This document shows, one piece after another, positions 1 through 6,454 of a stretch of DNA of 9,596 nucleotides. The notes under the pieces were generated by a model. The model saw nothing but the letters and a program-made list of their open reading frames with translations. It made no database searches and had not been told where the DNA came from. A program made the position numbers and the translations under genes. Every line of letters starts with the position of its first letter. Position 1 is the first letter of the stretch. Where the stretch lies: assembly GCA_041594355.1 (NCBI GenBank), contig JBFHMM010000156.1:1-9596 (forward strand), written 5' to 3'. This DNA is from JAIUZI01 sp041594355 (lineage in GTDB: Bacteria > Pseudomonadota > Alphaproteobacteria > Rhodobacterales > Rhodobacteraceae).

Positions 1-246
1 CTGGGCTTCGACTTCTTCATCTTCAACGGTGGAACGGACGAGATCACCGATTTCACCGATGACGAGGACACCGTGCGGCTCGACGATGCGCTGTGGACCG
101 GAACCCGCTCCGTGGCGAATGTGATCAACACCTACGCCAGCGTGGTGGGCGGCAACACGGTCTTCGACTTTGGCGGCGGCAACGTGCTGACCCTGACCGG
201 GGTCACCGACCTGAGCAGCCTGACCGACGATATTGTCATCTTCTGA
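1..246 (+). CDS. C-terminal end of an RTX/hemolysin-type calcium-binding secreted protein (5' partial)
   Basis: The frame is open from the first base and ends at TGA 244-246, giving the last 81 residues. The visible peptide has the typical tail of RTX-like type I-secreted proteins. A segment reading NGGTDEITDFTDDEDTVRL matches the usual D-x-I-x-D-F-x-x-x-x-D-x-(I/V)-x-L pattern that follows the nonapeptide calcium-binding repeats. A loop-rich GGNTVFDFGGGNVLTLTGV block follows. The extreme C-terminus is short, acidic then hydrophobic (TDDIVIF), like uncleaved C-terminal secretion signals recognised by ABC/MFP/TolC exporters. Such proteins are exported to the medium or cell surface. The calcium-binding repeats themselves and any enzymatic domain lie upstream of the window, so adhesin, protease or lipase roles cannot be separated. 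The gene converges on the leftward gene ending at 303, with a hairpin between them. Confidence 0.8.
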   Translation: MGFDFFIFNGGTDEITDFTDDEDTVRLDDALWTGTRSVANVINTYASVVGGNTVFDFGGGNVLTLTGVTDLSSLTDDIVIF

Positions 247-266
247 GGCGTCTTCCGGGATGCGGC

Positions 267-299
267 GGGCCAAGAGCCGGGGCACCCCCGGCTTGGCCC
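267..299. terminator. Hairpin between convergent genes, probable bidirectional terminator
   Basis: Bases 276-282 (GCCGGGG) pair with 286-292 (CCCCGGC) around a CAC loop. Bases 267-273 (GGGCCAA) pair with 293-299 (TTGGCCC), leaving a two-base GA bulge on the left arm. This makes about 14 base pairs, mostly G-C. It lies exactly between the stop of the rightward gene (246) and the stop of the leftward gene (303), where a shared terminator is expected. There is no clear T-run on either side, so efficient intrinsic termination is an inference from stem strength and position. Confidence 0.6.
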
Positions 300-302
300 G
301 CC

Positions 303-1979
303 TCAGGTCGCGCTGGCGTAGCGCTGGCGCCAGGCCTCGGGCACCGCATCGCCGAATTTTCCGAACACCGCGTCATACTGCGGCCGCAGCGCCTGCATCA
401 GCAGCGCCCCCGCCTCTTCGGGCAACTCCATGCTGCGGCCCGGGTTGATCCGCTCGCCCCCCTCGACCGGCACCGGATCGATGCCAAGAAACCGGCAGAT
501 GCGGGTGACCGCCTGCTGGCTGAACAGGGTCTCGTAAAAGGCGTACTGGATACGTGGCGCGGGCACCGCCGCCTCAAGCTCGGTCATCGTGCGGATGTAA
601 TTCGCGCGCGCCACCCGGCCCAGCACCCCGTCGCGCTGCTGCTGACGCAGGCGGTCCAGACAGGCCGCCTCGAAGTCGGCGTCGTCCATCGGGCCGCCGC
701 GCTCTGCCACAGCCATGCGAAACTGCGACCACATCCGGTCGACCGGGTCGCGCATCACGTAGAGGAACCGGGCCCGGCCCAACTTGGCCATCTCTGCAAA
801 CCCCTTGCGGTCCAGCACCGAATAGGACGGAGTGAAGTCAAGCACGATCCGTTCACCTGCGTAATTCTTTGTCACATATTCCAGATACCGGCGATGATTG
901 TCCTGCGGTTCAACATAGATTTTCAGAAGTTCCGCCAGCTCCGCGATCTTGTTCAACCGAGTGCCGTCCTTTCTGCTAGTTCCAGTTCCCAGTGCAGCGC
1001 TTTCTTGTTGCAGATGGCGCAACCTAAGATTGTAGTGACCTTTTTCCGATCCGGCCCACAACACATCGAAATAGTGCATCTCCTTGAAGCGAGCAGCTAG
1101 GCAACTGGGACTGCGGTTCAGTGTGCTGTGCAGCCAACTGGTGCCGGCCTTCTGTGCACCGATGCCAAACAGCAAGGTCGCCTGCTTTGGAAGCCCCCCC
1201 TTCTTGGAACGGTCGCGGGTCTTCGCGCCTAGTCTTTTCAATTCAATCTCCCTAGTGGCTGTGTTCCGTAGTTCACCCCCCAGGGCCACAAAGCGCGCCA
1301 CATGATCGGCCATGGTGGTGCAATGGGGCTGGCGATTGAAAAAGCCGTGCTGCGCATTGGGCACTTCGATCAGTTTGCAATTGGCCGGCGGCCAGAGCCG
1401 GGCAAAGCTGCGCGACGCCTCGACCGGCACCACGTCGTCGGCGCGGCCGTGGGCGATCAGGCAATGCACCCTGGGGCGCTGGCCCGGCTCGGCATAGAGC
1501 CGTACCGGGTTGATGTCCTCGCGGCCCGCCGCCGGAACCACCTCGTTGGCAAAGCCCCCGGGCCCAGTGTCGCTGACCGGGTTGAACAGGATCAGCCCCG
1601 CCACCCCGTCCGGGGCGCGGCGCACCGCGTCCAGCGCCAGCAACCCGCCGAAGGACGCGCCGAGCACGTAGAGCCGGGCGCCCTTGGCGCGGGCGCCGCG
1701 GACCCATTCCAGCGCCCGGGCGCCATCCTCCAGCATATCGTCCAGCCCGGCGCCGTCCCGGTTCCGGGTCCGGTAGCTGACGGCGGCGGCCCGCATCCGT
1801 GGGCTGGCGGCGACCATTTCGGTACAGAAATCCCGCAGCATGGCCGGTTCTCCCGCCACCCCGCCGCCGCCGTGGAAACACAGCACGAAGACCTCTTCAT
1901 CCGCCGTCTCGCAGGCCGCGCCCAGGTAAATCTCGGCGTATTGCCCCTGGCCAAGATCGGCCCGCTGTGTTGTCGCCAT
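303..1979 (-). CDS. Alpha/beta-hydrolase-sulfotransferase fusion protein
   Basis: The product is 558 aa with two enzyme domains. Residues about 1-235 are an alpha/beta hydrolase. They show the HGGGG oxyanion motif (36-40, hormone-sensitive-lipase type), nucleophile elbow G-A-S-F-G-G with Ser109, a probable catalytic Asp at 181/182 (HGRADD) and His211 (NAQHG). After a basic linker (about 236-264), residues about 266-558 form a PAPS-dependent sulfotransferase. It has the 5'-phosphosulfate loop GAQKAGTSWL (274-283, Lys277) and the 3'-phosphate-binding stretch MRDPVDRMWS (409-418, Arg410 and Ser418). No signal peptide is visible, so both activities should be cytoplasmic. The ATG start has an AAGGA Shine-Dalgarno about 8 bases upstream. 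The gene follows the KpsT-type ATPase by 52 bp on the same strand, which suggests that it decorates the exported polysaccharide: sulfate added by one half, an ester removed or transferred by the other. Substrates are unknown. The sulfotransferase N-terminal half looks more AT-rich than its surroundings. Confidence 0.85.
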   Translation of the reverse strand: MATTQRADLGQGQYAEIYLGAACETADEEVFVLCFHGGGGVAGEPAMLRDFCTEMVAASPRMRAAAVSYRTRNRDGAGLDDMLEDGARALEWVRGARAKGARLYVLGASFGGLLALDAVRRAPDGVAGLILFNPVSDTGPGGFANEVVPAAGREDINPVRLYAEPGQRPRVHCLIAHGRADDVVPVEASRSFARLWPPANCKLIEVPNAQHGFFNRQPHCTTMADHVARFVALGGELRNTATREIELKRLGAKTRDRSKKGGLPKQATLLFGIGAQKAGTSWLHSTLNRSPSCLAARFKEMHYFDVLWAGSEKGHYNLRLRHLQQESAALGTGTSRKDGTRLNKIAELAELLKIYVEPQDNHRRYLEYVTKNYAGERIVLDFTPSYSVLDRKGFAEMAKLGRARFLYVMRDPVDRMWSQFRMAVAERGGPMDDADFEAACLDRLRQQQRDGVLGRVARANYIRTMTELEAAVPAPRIQYAFYETLFSQQAVTRICRFLGIDPVPVEGGERINPGRSMELPEEAGALLMQALRPQYDAVFGKFGDAVPEAWRQRYASAT

Positions 1980-2031
1980 CTATCGGATCCTTCTGTCTGC
2001 CCGCACGATTGCGCGCCCGATTACCCGCCGC

Positions 2032-2724
2032 TCAGGTCCCCAGCCGCACCATACGTTCGCGCTCCGGGGCCCCCAGCATGTTTTCCTCATGCCTGGCGAT
2101 CGCCTCTTCGAGGTCCTCGTAGATCGTGGCCTGGCCGTTCTCCAGCACCATGCCAATGTCGCAGAGCTCCCGGACCACCTTCATCGAGTGGCTGACCACG
2201 AAGGATCCGGCGTTCTGCATCCGGTCGAGGAACACCGCGTTGCTCTTGGCGCGAAACGAGGCATCGCCGGTCGCCGTGGCCTCGTCTACCAGGTAGTAAT
2301 CGAACGGCACCGCCATCGACACGCCGAAGGCCAGCCGCGACCGCATCCCCGAGGAATAGGTCCGCACCGGCAGATGGTAATGCTGGCCGATCTCGGCGAA
2401 ATCCTCGACGAAATCGCTCATCTGGGTGGTGTCGATGCCATAGATGCGGGCGATGAACTTGGTGTTCTGCGATCCGGTCAGATCGGGGTGGAACGACCCG
2501 GAGAACCCCACCGGCCAAGAGATCGTGCCATCGCAGAGGATCTCGCCCGAGGTGGGTTCCATGTTGCCCGCCAGGATTTTCAGCAGCGTGCTCTTGCCAG
2601 CGCCGTTGCGCCCCAGCAGCGCCACCGAGGTCCGGGCCGGCACCTGCAGGTTGATGTTGTCGCAGATCACCTTCTGCCGCCCGCGGACGGTAAAGACCTT
2701 GGTCAGGTTGCGCAGTTCGATCAC
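2032..2724 (-). CDS. kpsT: Capsular polysaccharide ABC exporter, ATP-binding subunit (KpsT-type)
   Basis: The protein is 230 aa, the usual size of KpsT/CtrD/BexA ATPases, which power polysaccharide export across the inner membrane together with a KpsM permease. Visible motifs are Walker A GRNGAGKST (39-46 region), a KpsT-like GFSGSFHPDLTG segment (73-84) in the place of a normal Q-loop, an ABC signature variant YSSGM (123-127), Walker B YYLVDEA (143-149), and the H-loop His179 in VVSHS. The start codon is GTG at 2724, with GGAG about 9 bases upstream. It begins 16 bp after the stop of the KpsE-type gene, so the two are very probably co-transcribed. The partner permease is encoded on the opposite strand at 4602-5426. 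The family call is firm. The symbol is by analogy with the E. coli group 2 capsule system. Confidence 0.92.
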   Translation of the reverse strand: MIELRNLTKVFTVRGRQKVICDNINLQVPARTSVALLGRNGAGKSTLLKILAGNMEPTSGEILCDGTISWPVGFSGSFHPDLTGSQNTKFIARIYGIDTTQMSDFVEDFAEIGQHYHLPVRTYSSGMRSRLAFGVSMAVPFDYYLVDEATATGDASFRAKSNAVFLDRMQNAGSFVVSHSMKVVRELCDIGMVLENGQATIYEDLEEAIARHEENMLGAPERERMVRLGT

Positions 2725-2740
2725 CGCCCCGATCTCCGTC

Positions 2741-4504
2741 TCAGCGCCGGTCGCGCAGCGAATAGGCGACCAGGATCGTCACCGCCCAGAACAGGAACAG
2801 GAACAGCGACACCAGCGCCATGATAGTGATGCGGTCGGGAAACTTCGCCGCCTCGGCGCGGGTCGGTGTCACATGGGCGGCCAAGTAACGGCTCTGGCGG
2901 CGGGCTTCGTTGCGGGCCTGGTCATAGGTGGCCCGCGCCGCCGTATAGGCCTCCTGCGCGAATTCCAGGTCCACCGCCAGCTCTTCGTATTCGCCGACCA
3001 GGTCAGCCACCGAAGAATTGCCGTTTTCGCCCTCCAGCCCCAGTTCGTTGCGTTCAGCGGCGATCTGCTGCTGGATCACGTCGATCTTCAGCTCGGTCTG
3101 CTTGATCCGCGGGTCGGTGGGGCGCGCGGTTTCCTGCAGCAGCCGCAGTTCGATCTGCGCCTCGGCCAGCTGGGTTTCCAGCGCGCCGATCAGCCCCGAC
3201 TGGGTCTGGGTCTGGATCGTCGGGTCGATGATCTGGGTGCGGTTGCGGAACGACTGGATCGCCACCCGCGCATCGCGCAGCCGGTCCTCGGCCTGGGACA
3301 GCTCCTCGCGGGCATAGCTGATGGCGTCCTCGCGCGCGACCGCCGACAGCTGGTTGATCATGGCGCTCGAGCGCCGGTAGATCTCGTCGGCGATGGCGGT
3401 GGCGTCATCCGGGTCAAAGGCCAGCACCCGCAGGTCGATCAGCCCGGTGCCGCTGTCGTAATAGATCCGCACCTTGCGTTCCCAGTGCTTGACCAGGTCC
3501 TCGATGGTGCCGGGCGGGTGATAGGAGAACACCGGGTCGACCTTGGGGTCCGCCTTGGACCAGAGCGTGCGCAGGTCCAGCTCGGCATTGACGGCGGCCA
3601 CCAGCTCCTGGCTCTGCAGGAATTCATAAAGGATGTCAGTGTCGGAGGAACTCGACCCACTCAGGTCGGTAACGCCGCCCAGCAGCTCGATGGCCGAGCC
3701 CTTTTCCTCGGTCCGGACCGAGAAGCCGACAAAGCTGGCGTATTGCGGCACCGCGCGTTCCCACAGGTACCAGCCCGTCACGCTGATCGGGGCCAGCACC
3801 ATCAGCACAAAGGTCAGCAGCGCCATCCAGTGGCGCCCGCGGGGCCGCGCCATGGGGACCGTCGGCGGCACCGGCGGCGGCGACGCCTGTTTCTGCTGCG
3901 GCTTCTTTGCCGGCCCGGGCTGGGTCTGGGACTTGTTGGCCGGCAACCCGGTATCCTCGCGCAGTGCCGGGACCTGCGGTTGCGCGCCCGCCCGGGCGGA
4001 ACCCTGGGCGGCGGCGCCGGTCTTTTGCGGACCCGGCCCGGCGGTTTTCCCCTGACCTTGGCCCTGGCCCTGACCTTGGCCTTGTTGGCCCTTCTGCTGG
4101 TTTCCCTGCTTGTCCTCGGCGGCTCTCTGAGCCTGTCTGTCAGCCAGCTTCTGGGCCAGGCGGGCCTGCTTCTGAGCCTGCTTTTCGGCCTGCTTTTCGG
4201 CCTGGCGTTCGGCCTGCCGGTCTTTCAGCGACCGCTTGTCGCCCCCCTGACCACCATCTTGTCCGCCACCCGTGCCGGCCCGCTCCCTTGCGGGTCTGCG
4301 ATCCGTCTGGATATCCGGTTTCGAGGTTGTCCCGGTCGCCCTGGACGCATCCGTTTCGGACGTGGGATCCGCCTTGGGGTCGTTCTGCGATTTGTCCGGC
4401 GCATCGGCGGCCGCGGAATCACGCGCGTCAAAGCCGTCCGACAGAGGATTGGGGGTTTGCGACGAGGACACGTTCAAAATCAGGAGCCTTTCCCGGCAAA
4501 GCAT
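2741..4504 (-). CDS. kpsE: Capsule polysaccharide export inner-membrane protein (KpsE/BexC/CtrB-type) with repetitive N-terminal extension
   Basis: From the ATG at 4504 the product is 587 aa. The conserved body has a first membrane segment at about 226-248, a periplasmic domain with the polysaccharide-copolymerase features SQELVAAVNAELDLR and PTDPRIKQTELKID, several predicted coiled coils (about 389-423, 439-488, 503-543), and a second membrane segment at about 559-581 just before the basic tail SLRDRR. In capsule systems this protein spans the periplasm and couples the ABC exporter to the outer-membrane channel. The unusual part is the first ~225 residues, predicted cytoplasmic: an acidic start, a charged tract of xxQA tetrads (about 93-132), a QG-rich tract (134-153) and a Pro/Gln-rich linker. 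The start is uncertain. The ATG at 4504 has AGGCAGG 10 bases upstream, while a TTG at 4477 has a better placed GGAAAGG. The frame stays open upstream to 4720, but that stretch overlaps the divergent gene. Confidence 0.87.
   Translation of the reverse strand: MLCRERLLILNVSSSQTPNPLSDGFDARDSAAADAPDKSQNDPKADPTSETDASRATGTTSKPDIQTDRRPARERAGTGGGQDGGQGGDKRSLKDRQAERQAEKQAEKQAQKQARLAQKLADRQAQRAAEDKQGNQQKGQQGQGQGQGQGQGKTAGPGPQKTGAAAQGSARAGAQPQVPALREDTGLPANKSQTQPGPAKKPQQKQASPPPVPPTVPMARPRGRHWMALLTFVLMVLAPISVTGWYLWERAVPQYASFVGFSVRTEEKGSAIELLGGVTDLSGSSSSDTDILYEFLQSQELVAAVNAELDLRTLWSKADPKVDPVFSYHPPGTIEDLVKHWERKVRIYYDSGTGLIDLRVLAFDPDDATAIADEIYRRSSAMINQLSAVAREDAISYAREELSQAEDRLRDARVAIQSFRNRTQIIDPTIQTQTQSGLIGALETQLAEAQIELRLLQETARPTDPRIKQTELKIDVIQQQIAAERNELGLEGENGNSSVADLVGEYEELAVDLEFAQEAYTAARATYDQARNEARRQSRYLAAHVTPTRAEAAKFPDRITIMALVSLFLFLFWAVTILVAYSLRDRR
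4051..4084 (-). repeat. Hexamer repeats encoding a Gln-Gly tract
   Basis: The plus strand carries alternating CCTGAC/CTTGGC/CCTGGC hexamers, with the string CCTGACCTTGGCC occurring twice (4051 and 4069). On the coding strand this encodes the core of a QQGQGQGQGQGQGK tract in the cytoplasmic extension of the KpsE-type protein. This is a low-complexity coding microsatellite. Confidence 0.7.
4164..4223 (-). repeat. Five 12-bp tandem units encoding xxQA tetrads
   Basis: On the plus strand, units starting at 4164, 4176, 4188, 4200 and 4212 each begin GCCTGC or GCCTGG and have a T-rich or TTCG-like second half. Two consecutive units are identical (GCCTGCTTTTCG). Read on the coding strand they give DRQA-ERQA-EKQA-EKQA-QKQA. 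Exact 12-bp periodicity suggests growth by slippage or unequal exchange, so copy number may differ between strains. Confidence 0.8.
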
Positions 4505-4514
4505 TGTAACTATA

Positions 4515-4538
4515 CCTGCCTTGTTACATAAAGGCAGG
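4515..4538. promoter_or_regulatory. Inverted repeat in the divergent capsule promoter region (candidate operator)
   Basis: CCTGCCTT (4515-4522) and AAGGCAGG (4531-4538) are perfect inverted arms separated by the 8-bp GTTACATA. It sits in the 97-bp gap between two divergent capsule operons. It overlaps a weak plus-strand promoter candidate (TTGTAA 4504-4509, 17-bp spacer, CATAAA 4527-4532) and a weak minus-strand -10 (TATAGT, complement of 4509-4514). A dimeric regulator controlling both arms is the simplest reading. The right-hand arm, read on the minus strand, could also act as the ribosome-binding site for the ATG at 4504. The repeat is certain; its function is inferred. Confidence 0.45.
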
Positions 4539-4601
4539 AGTATTTCCACCAGCCAGCGGCGCATCTTCGCCGCACTGCCGCGAACACATCGTGAATCCCA
4601 T

Positions 4602-5426
4602 ATGAGCGCCATTGACAAGCCCGATCCGCAGGCACCGCCGCTCAGGGCGCAGCCGAACCGCCGCAGTTTTCCAACCCTGCGCACGGTGACGGCACTGATC
4701 CTGCGCGAGATGGTGACCACCTACGGGCGCAATCCCGGCGGCTACGCCTGGGCGGTGATGGAACCCGCCATGGGCACGGTGCTGATCTCCTTTATCTTCT
4801 CGCTGGGCTTCAAGAACCCCGCGTTAGGGTCACATTTTGGACTGTTCTTTGCCACCGGCATCCTGCCGTTCACCATGTGGAATGCCCTGACCAACAAGAT
4901 CGGCAGCTCGATCAACTATTCCAAATCTCTGCTGGTTTATCCCAGCGTCACCTTTCTGGATGCGATCATGGCGCGGTTCATCCTGAACGCGCTGACCGAG
5001 CTGATGGTGTCCTATGTGGTGCTCAGCTTCATCATCGTGGTGCTGGATGTTTCGGTCTCGATCCGCTTCGACCGGATCGCGCTTGGCTATACGATGGGGA
5101 TGGCGCTGGGGCTGGGATTTGGCATGATCAACTGCTTCATCTTCTCGATGGTGCCGGTCTGGCAACCGGTCTGGTCGATCATCACCCGGCCGCTGTTCTT
5201 CGTCTCCGGGATCCTGCTGTTGTTCGACAACATGCCGCAGCCCTACCGCGACTGGCTGTGGTGGAACCCCCTGGTGCATGTGGTGGGGGCCGTCCGATCC
5301 GGGTTCTATGCCCGGTATGACGCCGAATACGTCAGCCCGACCTATGTATTCACGCTGTCGGCGCTGCTGATCGTGGCCGGGCTGCTGTTCTTGCGCCGCT
5401 ACCACAGCGATATCCTGCACAACTGA
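4602..5426 (+). CDS. kpsM: Capsular polysaccharide ABC exporter, permease subunit (KpsM-type)
   Basis: The product is 274 aa, close to the ~260 aa of KpsM/CtrC/BexB permeases of the ABC-2 class. The cytoplasmic N-terminus (to about 45) leads into the family stretch RNPGGYAWAVMEPAMG (43-58). About six hydrophobic segments follow (roughly 54-70, 78-96, 126-150, 160-185, 190-209, 249-264). The ABC-2 exporter hallmark RPLFFVSGILLLF (196-208), followed by MPQPYRDWLWWNPLVHVVGAVR, lies before the last membrane span. It would form the inner-membrane channel and pair with the ATPase encoded at 2032-2724. The ATG at 4602 is chosen because the conserved region starts soon after it. The frame is open farther upstream, but only over the divergent gene. 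No strong Shine-Dalgarno is visible. It is divergent from the KpsE gene and is followed after 5 bp by the glycosyltransferase. Confidence 0.9.
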   Translation: MSAIDKPDPQAPPLRAQPNRRSFPTLRTVTALILREMVTTYGRNPGGYAWAVMEPAMGTVLISFIFSLGFKNPALGSHFGLFFATGILPFTMWNALTNKIGSSINYSKSLLVYPSVTFLDAIMARFILNALTELMVSYVVLSFIIVVLDVSVSIRFDRIALGYTMGMALGLGFGMINCFIFSMVPVWQPVWSIITRPLFFVSGILLLFDNMPQPYRDWLWWNPLVHVVGAVRSGFYARYDAEYVSPTYVFTLSALLIVAGLLFLRRYHSDILHN

Positions 5427-5431
5427 GCCGC

Positions 5432-6343
5432 ATGTCCGCCCCATCCTCTCCCCCCGTGCGCATCCTGCTGGCCACGTGGAACGGCGCCACGCATCTGTCC
5501 GAACAGTTGGACAGCTACCTGGCGCAGGACCATGGCAACTGGGCGCTGTGGGTCTCCGACGACGGTTCGACAGACGGCACGCAGGCGATCCTGGAGGGCT
5601 TCCGCGCCGCCCATCCCGACCGCGAGATCCGGTTGCTGCGTGGCCCGGGGCAGGGGGCGGCGGCGAATTTCCTGTCGCTCCTGACCCACCCCGAGCTACC
5701 GCCCGGCCCGGTGGCGCTGTCGGATCAGGACGATGTCTGGAAACCCTGCCGGCTCAGCCGCGGGCTGGCGGCGGTGCAGGATCACGCCGGGCCGGCGCTT
5801 TATGGCGCGATCACCACGGAAACCACGCCCGACCTGACGCCGCTGCGCAAACAGAAGGGACCACTGCCGCCGCCCAGTTTCGAAAACGCGCTAGTGCAGA
5901 ACATCGTGGCCGGCAATACCGTCACCATGAACGCCACCGCGCTGGCGGCGCTGCGGGCCGGGGGGGCGCCGGACGTGCCCTATCACGACTGGTGGATCTA
6001 CCTGCGGCTGGCCGGTGTCGGGGCGCGGATTACCCTCGATGATGTGCCGGTCCTGTATTACCGCCAGCATCCCGGCAACGTGATCGGCGCCCACAGCGGC
6101 GCACGGGCGCGGGCGCAGCGGGTGGCGGCGCTTGTGGGCGGCGCCTATGCCGGCTGGCTGCGCCGCAACCTGACCGCGCTTCTGGCGCGACCCGAGGGGC
6201 TGCGGCCCGAACATGCGCGAGCCGCGCGGATCTTGCTGGAGACCCGCCCGCGCCGCCACGCGCTGCACCGTTCCGGCGCCCGCCGGTCCGACCCGGGCGG
6301 ACGCGCCGCGCTGCGGTTGCTGGCACTGATGGGGCGGCTCTGA
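5432..6343 (+). CDS. Family 2 glycosyltransferase (rhamnosyltransferase-like)
   Basis: This is a 303-aa GT-A fold enzyme, cytoplasmic or membrane-associated, that transfers a sugar from a nucleotide donor. Visible motifs are the N-terminal strand VRILLATWNGATHLSEQLDS (9-28), the nucleotide-binding DDGSTDGT (43-50), the metal-binding region SDQDDVWKP (97-105), the acceptor-side GNTVTMN (161-167), the catalytic-region HDWW (185-188) and YRQHPGN (210-216). SDQDDVW together with HDWW is typical of GT2 rhamnosyltransferases and related O-antigen or capsule enzymes. The last ~40 residues are Arg-rich and amphipathic, ending LLALMGRL, and may contact the membrane. It starts 5 bp after the permease stop without a clear ribosome-binding site, so translational coupling is likely. 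It is the only glycan-polymerising enzyme in the window. Donor sugar and linkage cannot be read from the sequence. Confidence 0.88.
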   Translation: MSAPSSPPVRILLATWNGATHLSEQLDSYLAQDHGNWALWVSDDGSTDGTQAILEGFRAAHPDREIRLLRGPGQGAAANFLSLLTHPELPPGPVALSDQDDVWKPCRLSRGLAAVQDHAGPALYGAITTETTPDLTPLRKQKGPLPPPSFENALVQNIVAGNTVTMNATALAALRAGGAPDVPYHDWWIYLRLAGVGARITLDDVPVLYYRQHPGNVIGAHSGARARAQRVAALVGGAYAGWLRRNLTALLARPEGLRPEHARAARILLETRPRRHALHRSGARRSDPGGRAALRLLALMGRL

Positions 6344-6398
6344 CCCCGCTCAATCCCTTGCGAAAATCCGCCGAAAGGGGGGGTGTTCCATGCCGACC

Positions 6399-6427
6399 TT
6401 GAAAATGTTCTTACTTTGTTCTATATG
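6399..6427 (+). promoter_or_regulatory. Sigma-70-type promoter of the small repeat-protein gene
   Basis: TTGAAA (6399-6404), a 17-bp spacer and TATATG (6422-6427) form a close match to the sigma-70 consensus with ideal spacing. Transcription would start near 6434, leaving a leader of about 20 bases that carries a strong GGAGGA ribosome-binding site. The preceding gene ends at 6343, so the 120-aa gene has its own promoter. Confidence 0.7.
6407..6421 (+). promoter_or_regulatory. LexA (SOS) box of the alphaproteobacterial type
   Basis: GTTC (6407-6410), seven bases TTACTTT (6411-6417), then GTTC (6418-6421) is an exact GTTC-N7-GTTC direct repeat, the LexA recognition sequence described for Rhodobacter, rhizobia and other alphaproteobacteria. 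It lies wholly within the -35/-10 spacer and abuts the -10 hexamer, so bound LexA would exclude RNA polymerase. An 8-base match can arise by chance, but its placement inside a good promoter just upstream of a gene start makes chance less likely. Confidence 0.72.
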
Positions 6428-6441
6428 TGATCCGACAGTCC

Positions 6442-6447
6442 GGAGGA
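6442..6447 (+). promoter_or_regulatory. Strong ribosome-binding site fixing the start at 6455
   Basis: GGAGGA is followed by seven bases and then ATG 6455. This decides between that start and a second in-frame ATG at 6506, which has no comparable site. Confidence 0.75.
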
Positions 6448-6454
6448 TCCTCAC

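Noticed and set aside
1302..2195. 297-codon open frame on the plus strand opposite the hydrolase domain
   Set aside because: It is a shadow of the hydrolase gene, which shows a full catalytic triad. It also runs across the gene boundary into the ATPase gene.
4046..4228. CRISPR-like array
   Set aside because: The repeats are 6-12 bp, in-frame and coding, with no spacers.
2444..4531. 695-codon open frame on the plus strand opposite the KpsE-type gene
   Set aside because: It is a GC-rich shadow frame. The opposite strand encodes a clear export protein, while this translation is low-complexity and Arg/Leu-rich without recognisable motifs.
4521..4534. TTATGTAAC on the minus strand as a second dif-like half-site
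   Set aside because: There is no XerC-type arm 6 bp away, and the sequence is explained by the inverted repeat.
4505..4720. Extension of the KpsE-type reading frame to an ATG at 4720
   Set aside because: It would overlap the divergent permease start by more than 100 bases and run through the promoter region. The added peptide has no family resemblance, and starts at 4504 or 4477 have nearby ribosome-binding sites.
6355..6379. CCCTT...AAGGG hairpin as a terminator after the glycosyltransferase
   Set aside because: The stem is only about 5 bp with a 14-base loop and there is no following T-run, so it is too weak to call.
6443..6452. GAGGATCCTC palindrome over the ribosome-binding site
   Set aside because: A 10-bp palindrome with no loop cannot form a useful RNA hairpin and probably reflects the Shine-Dalgarno sequence by chance.
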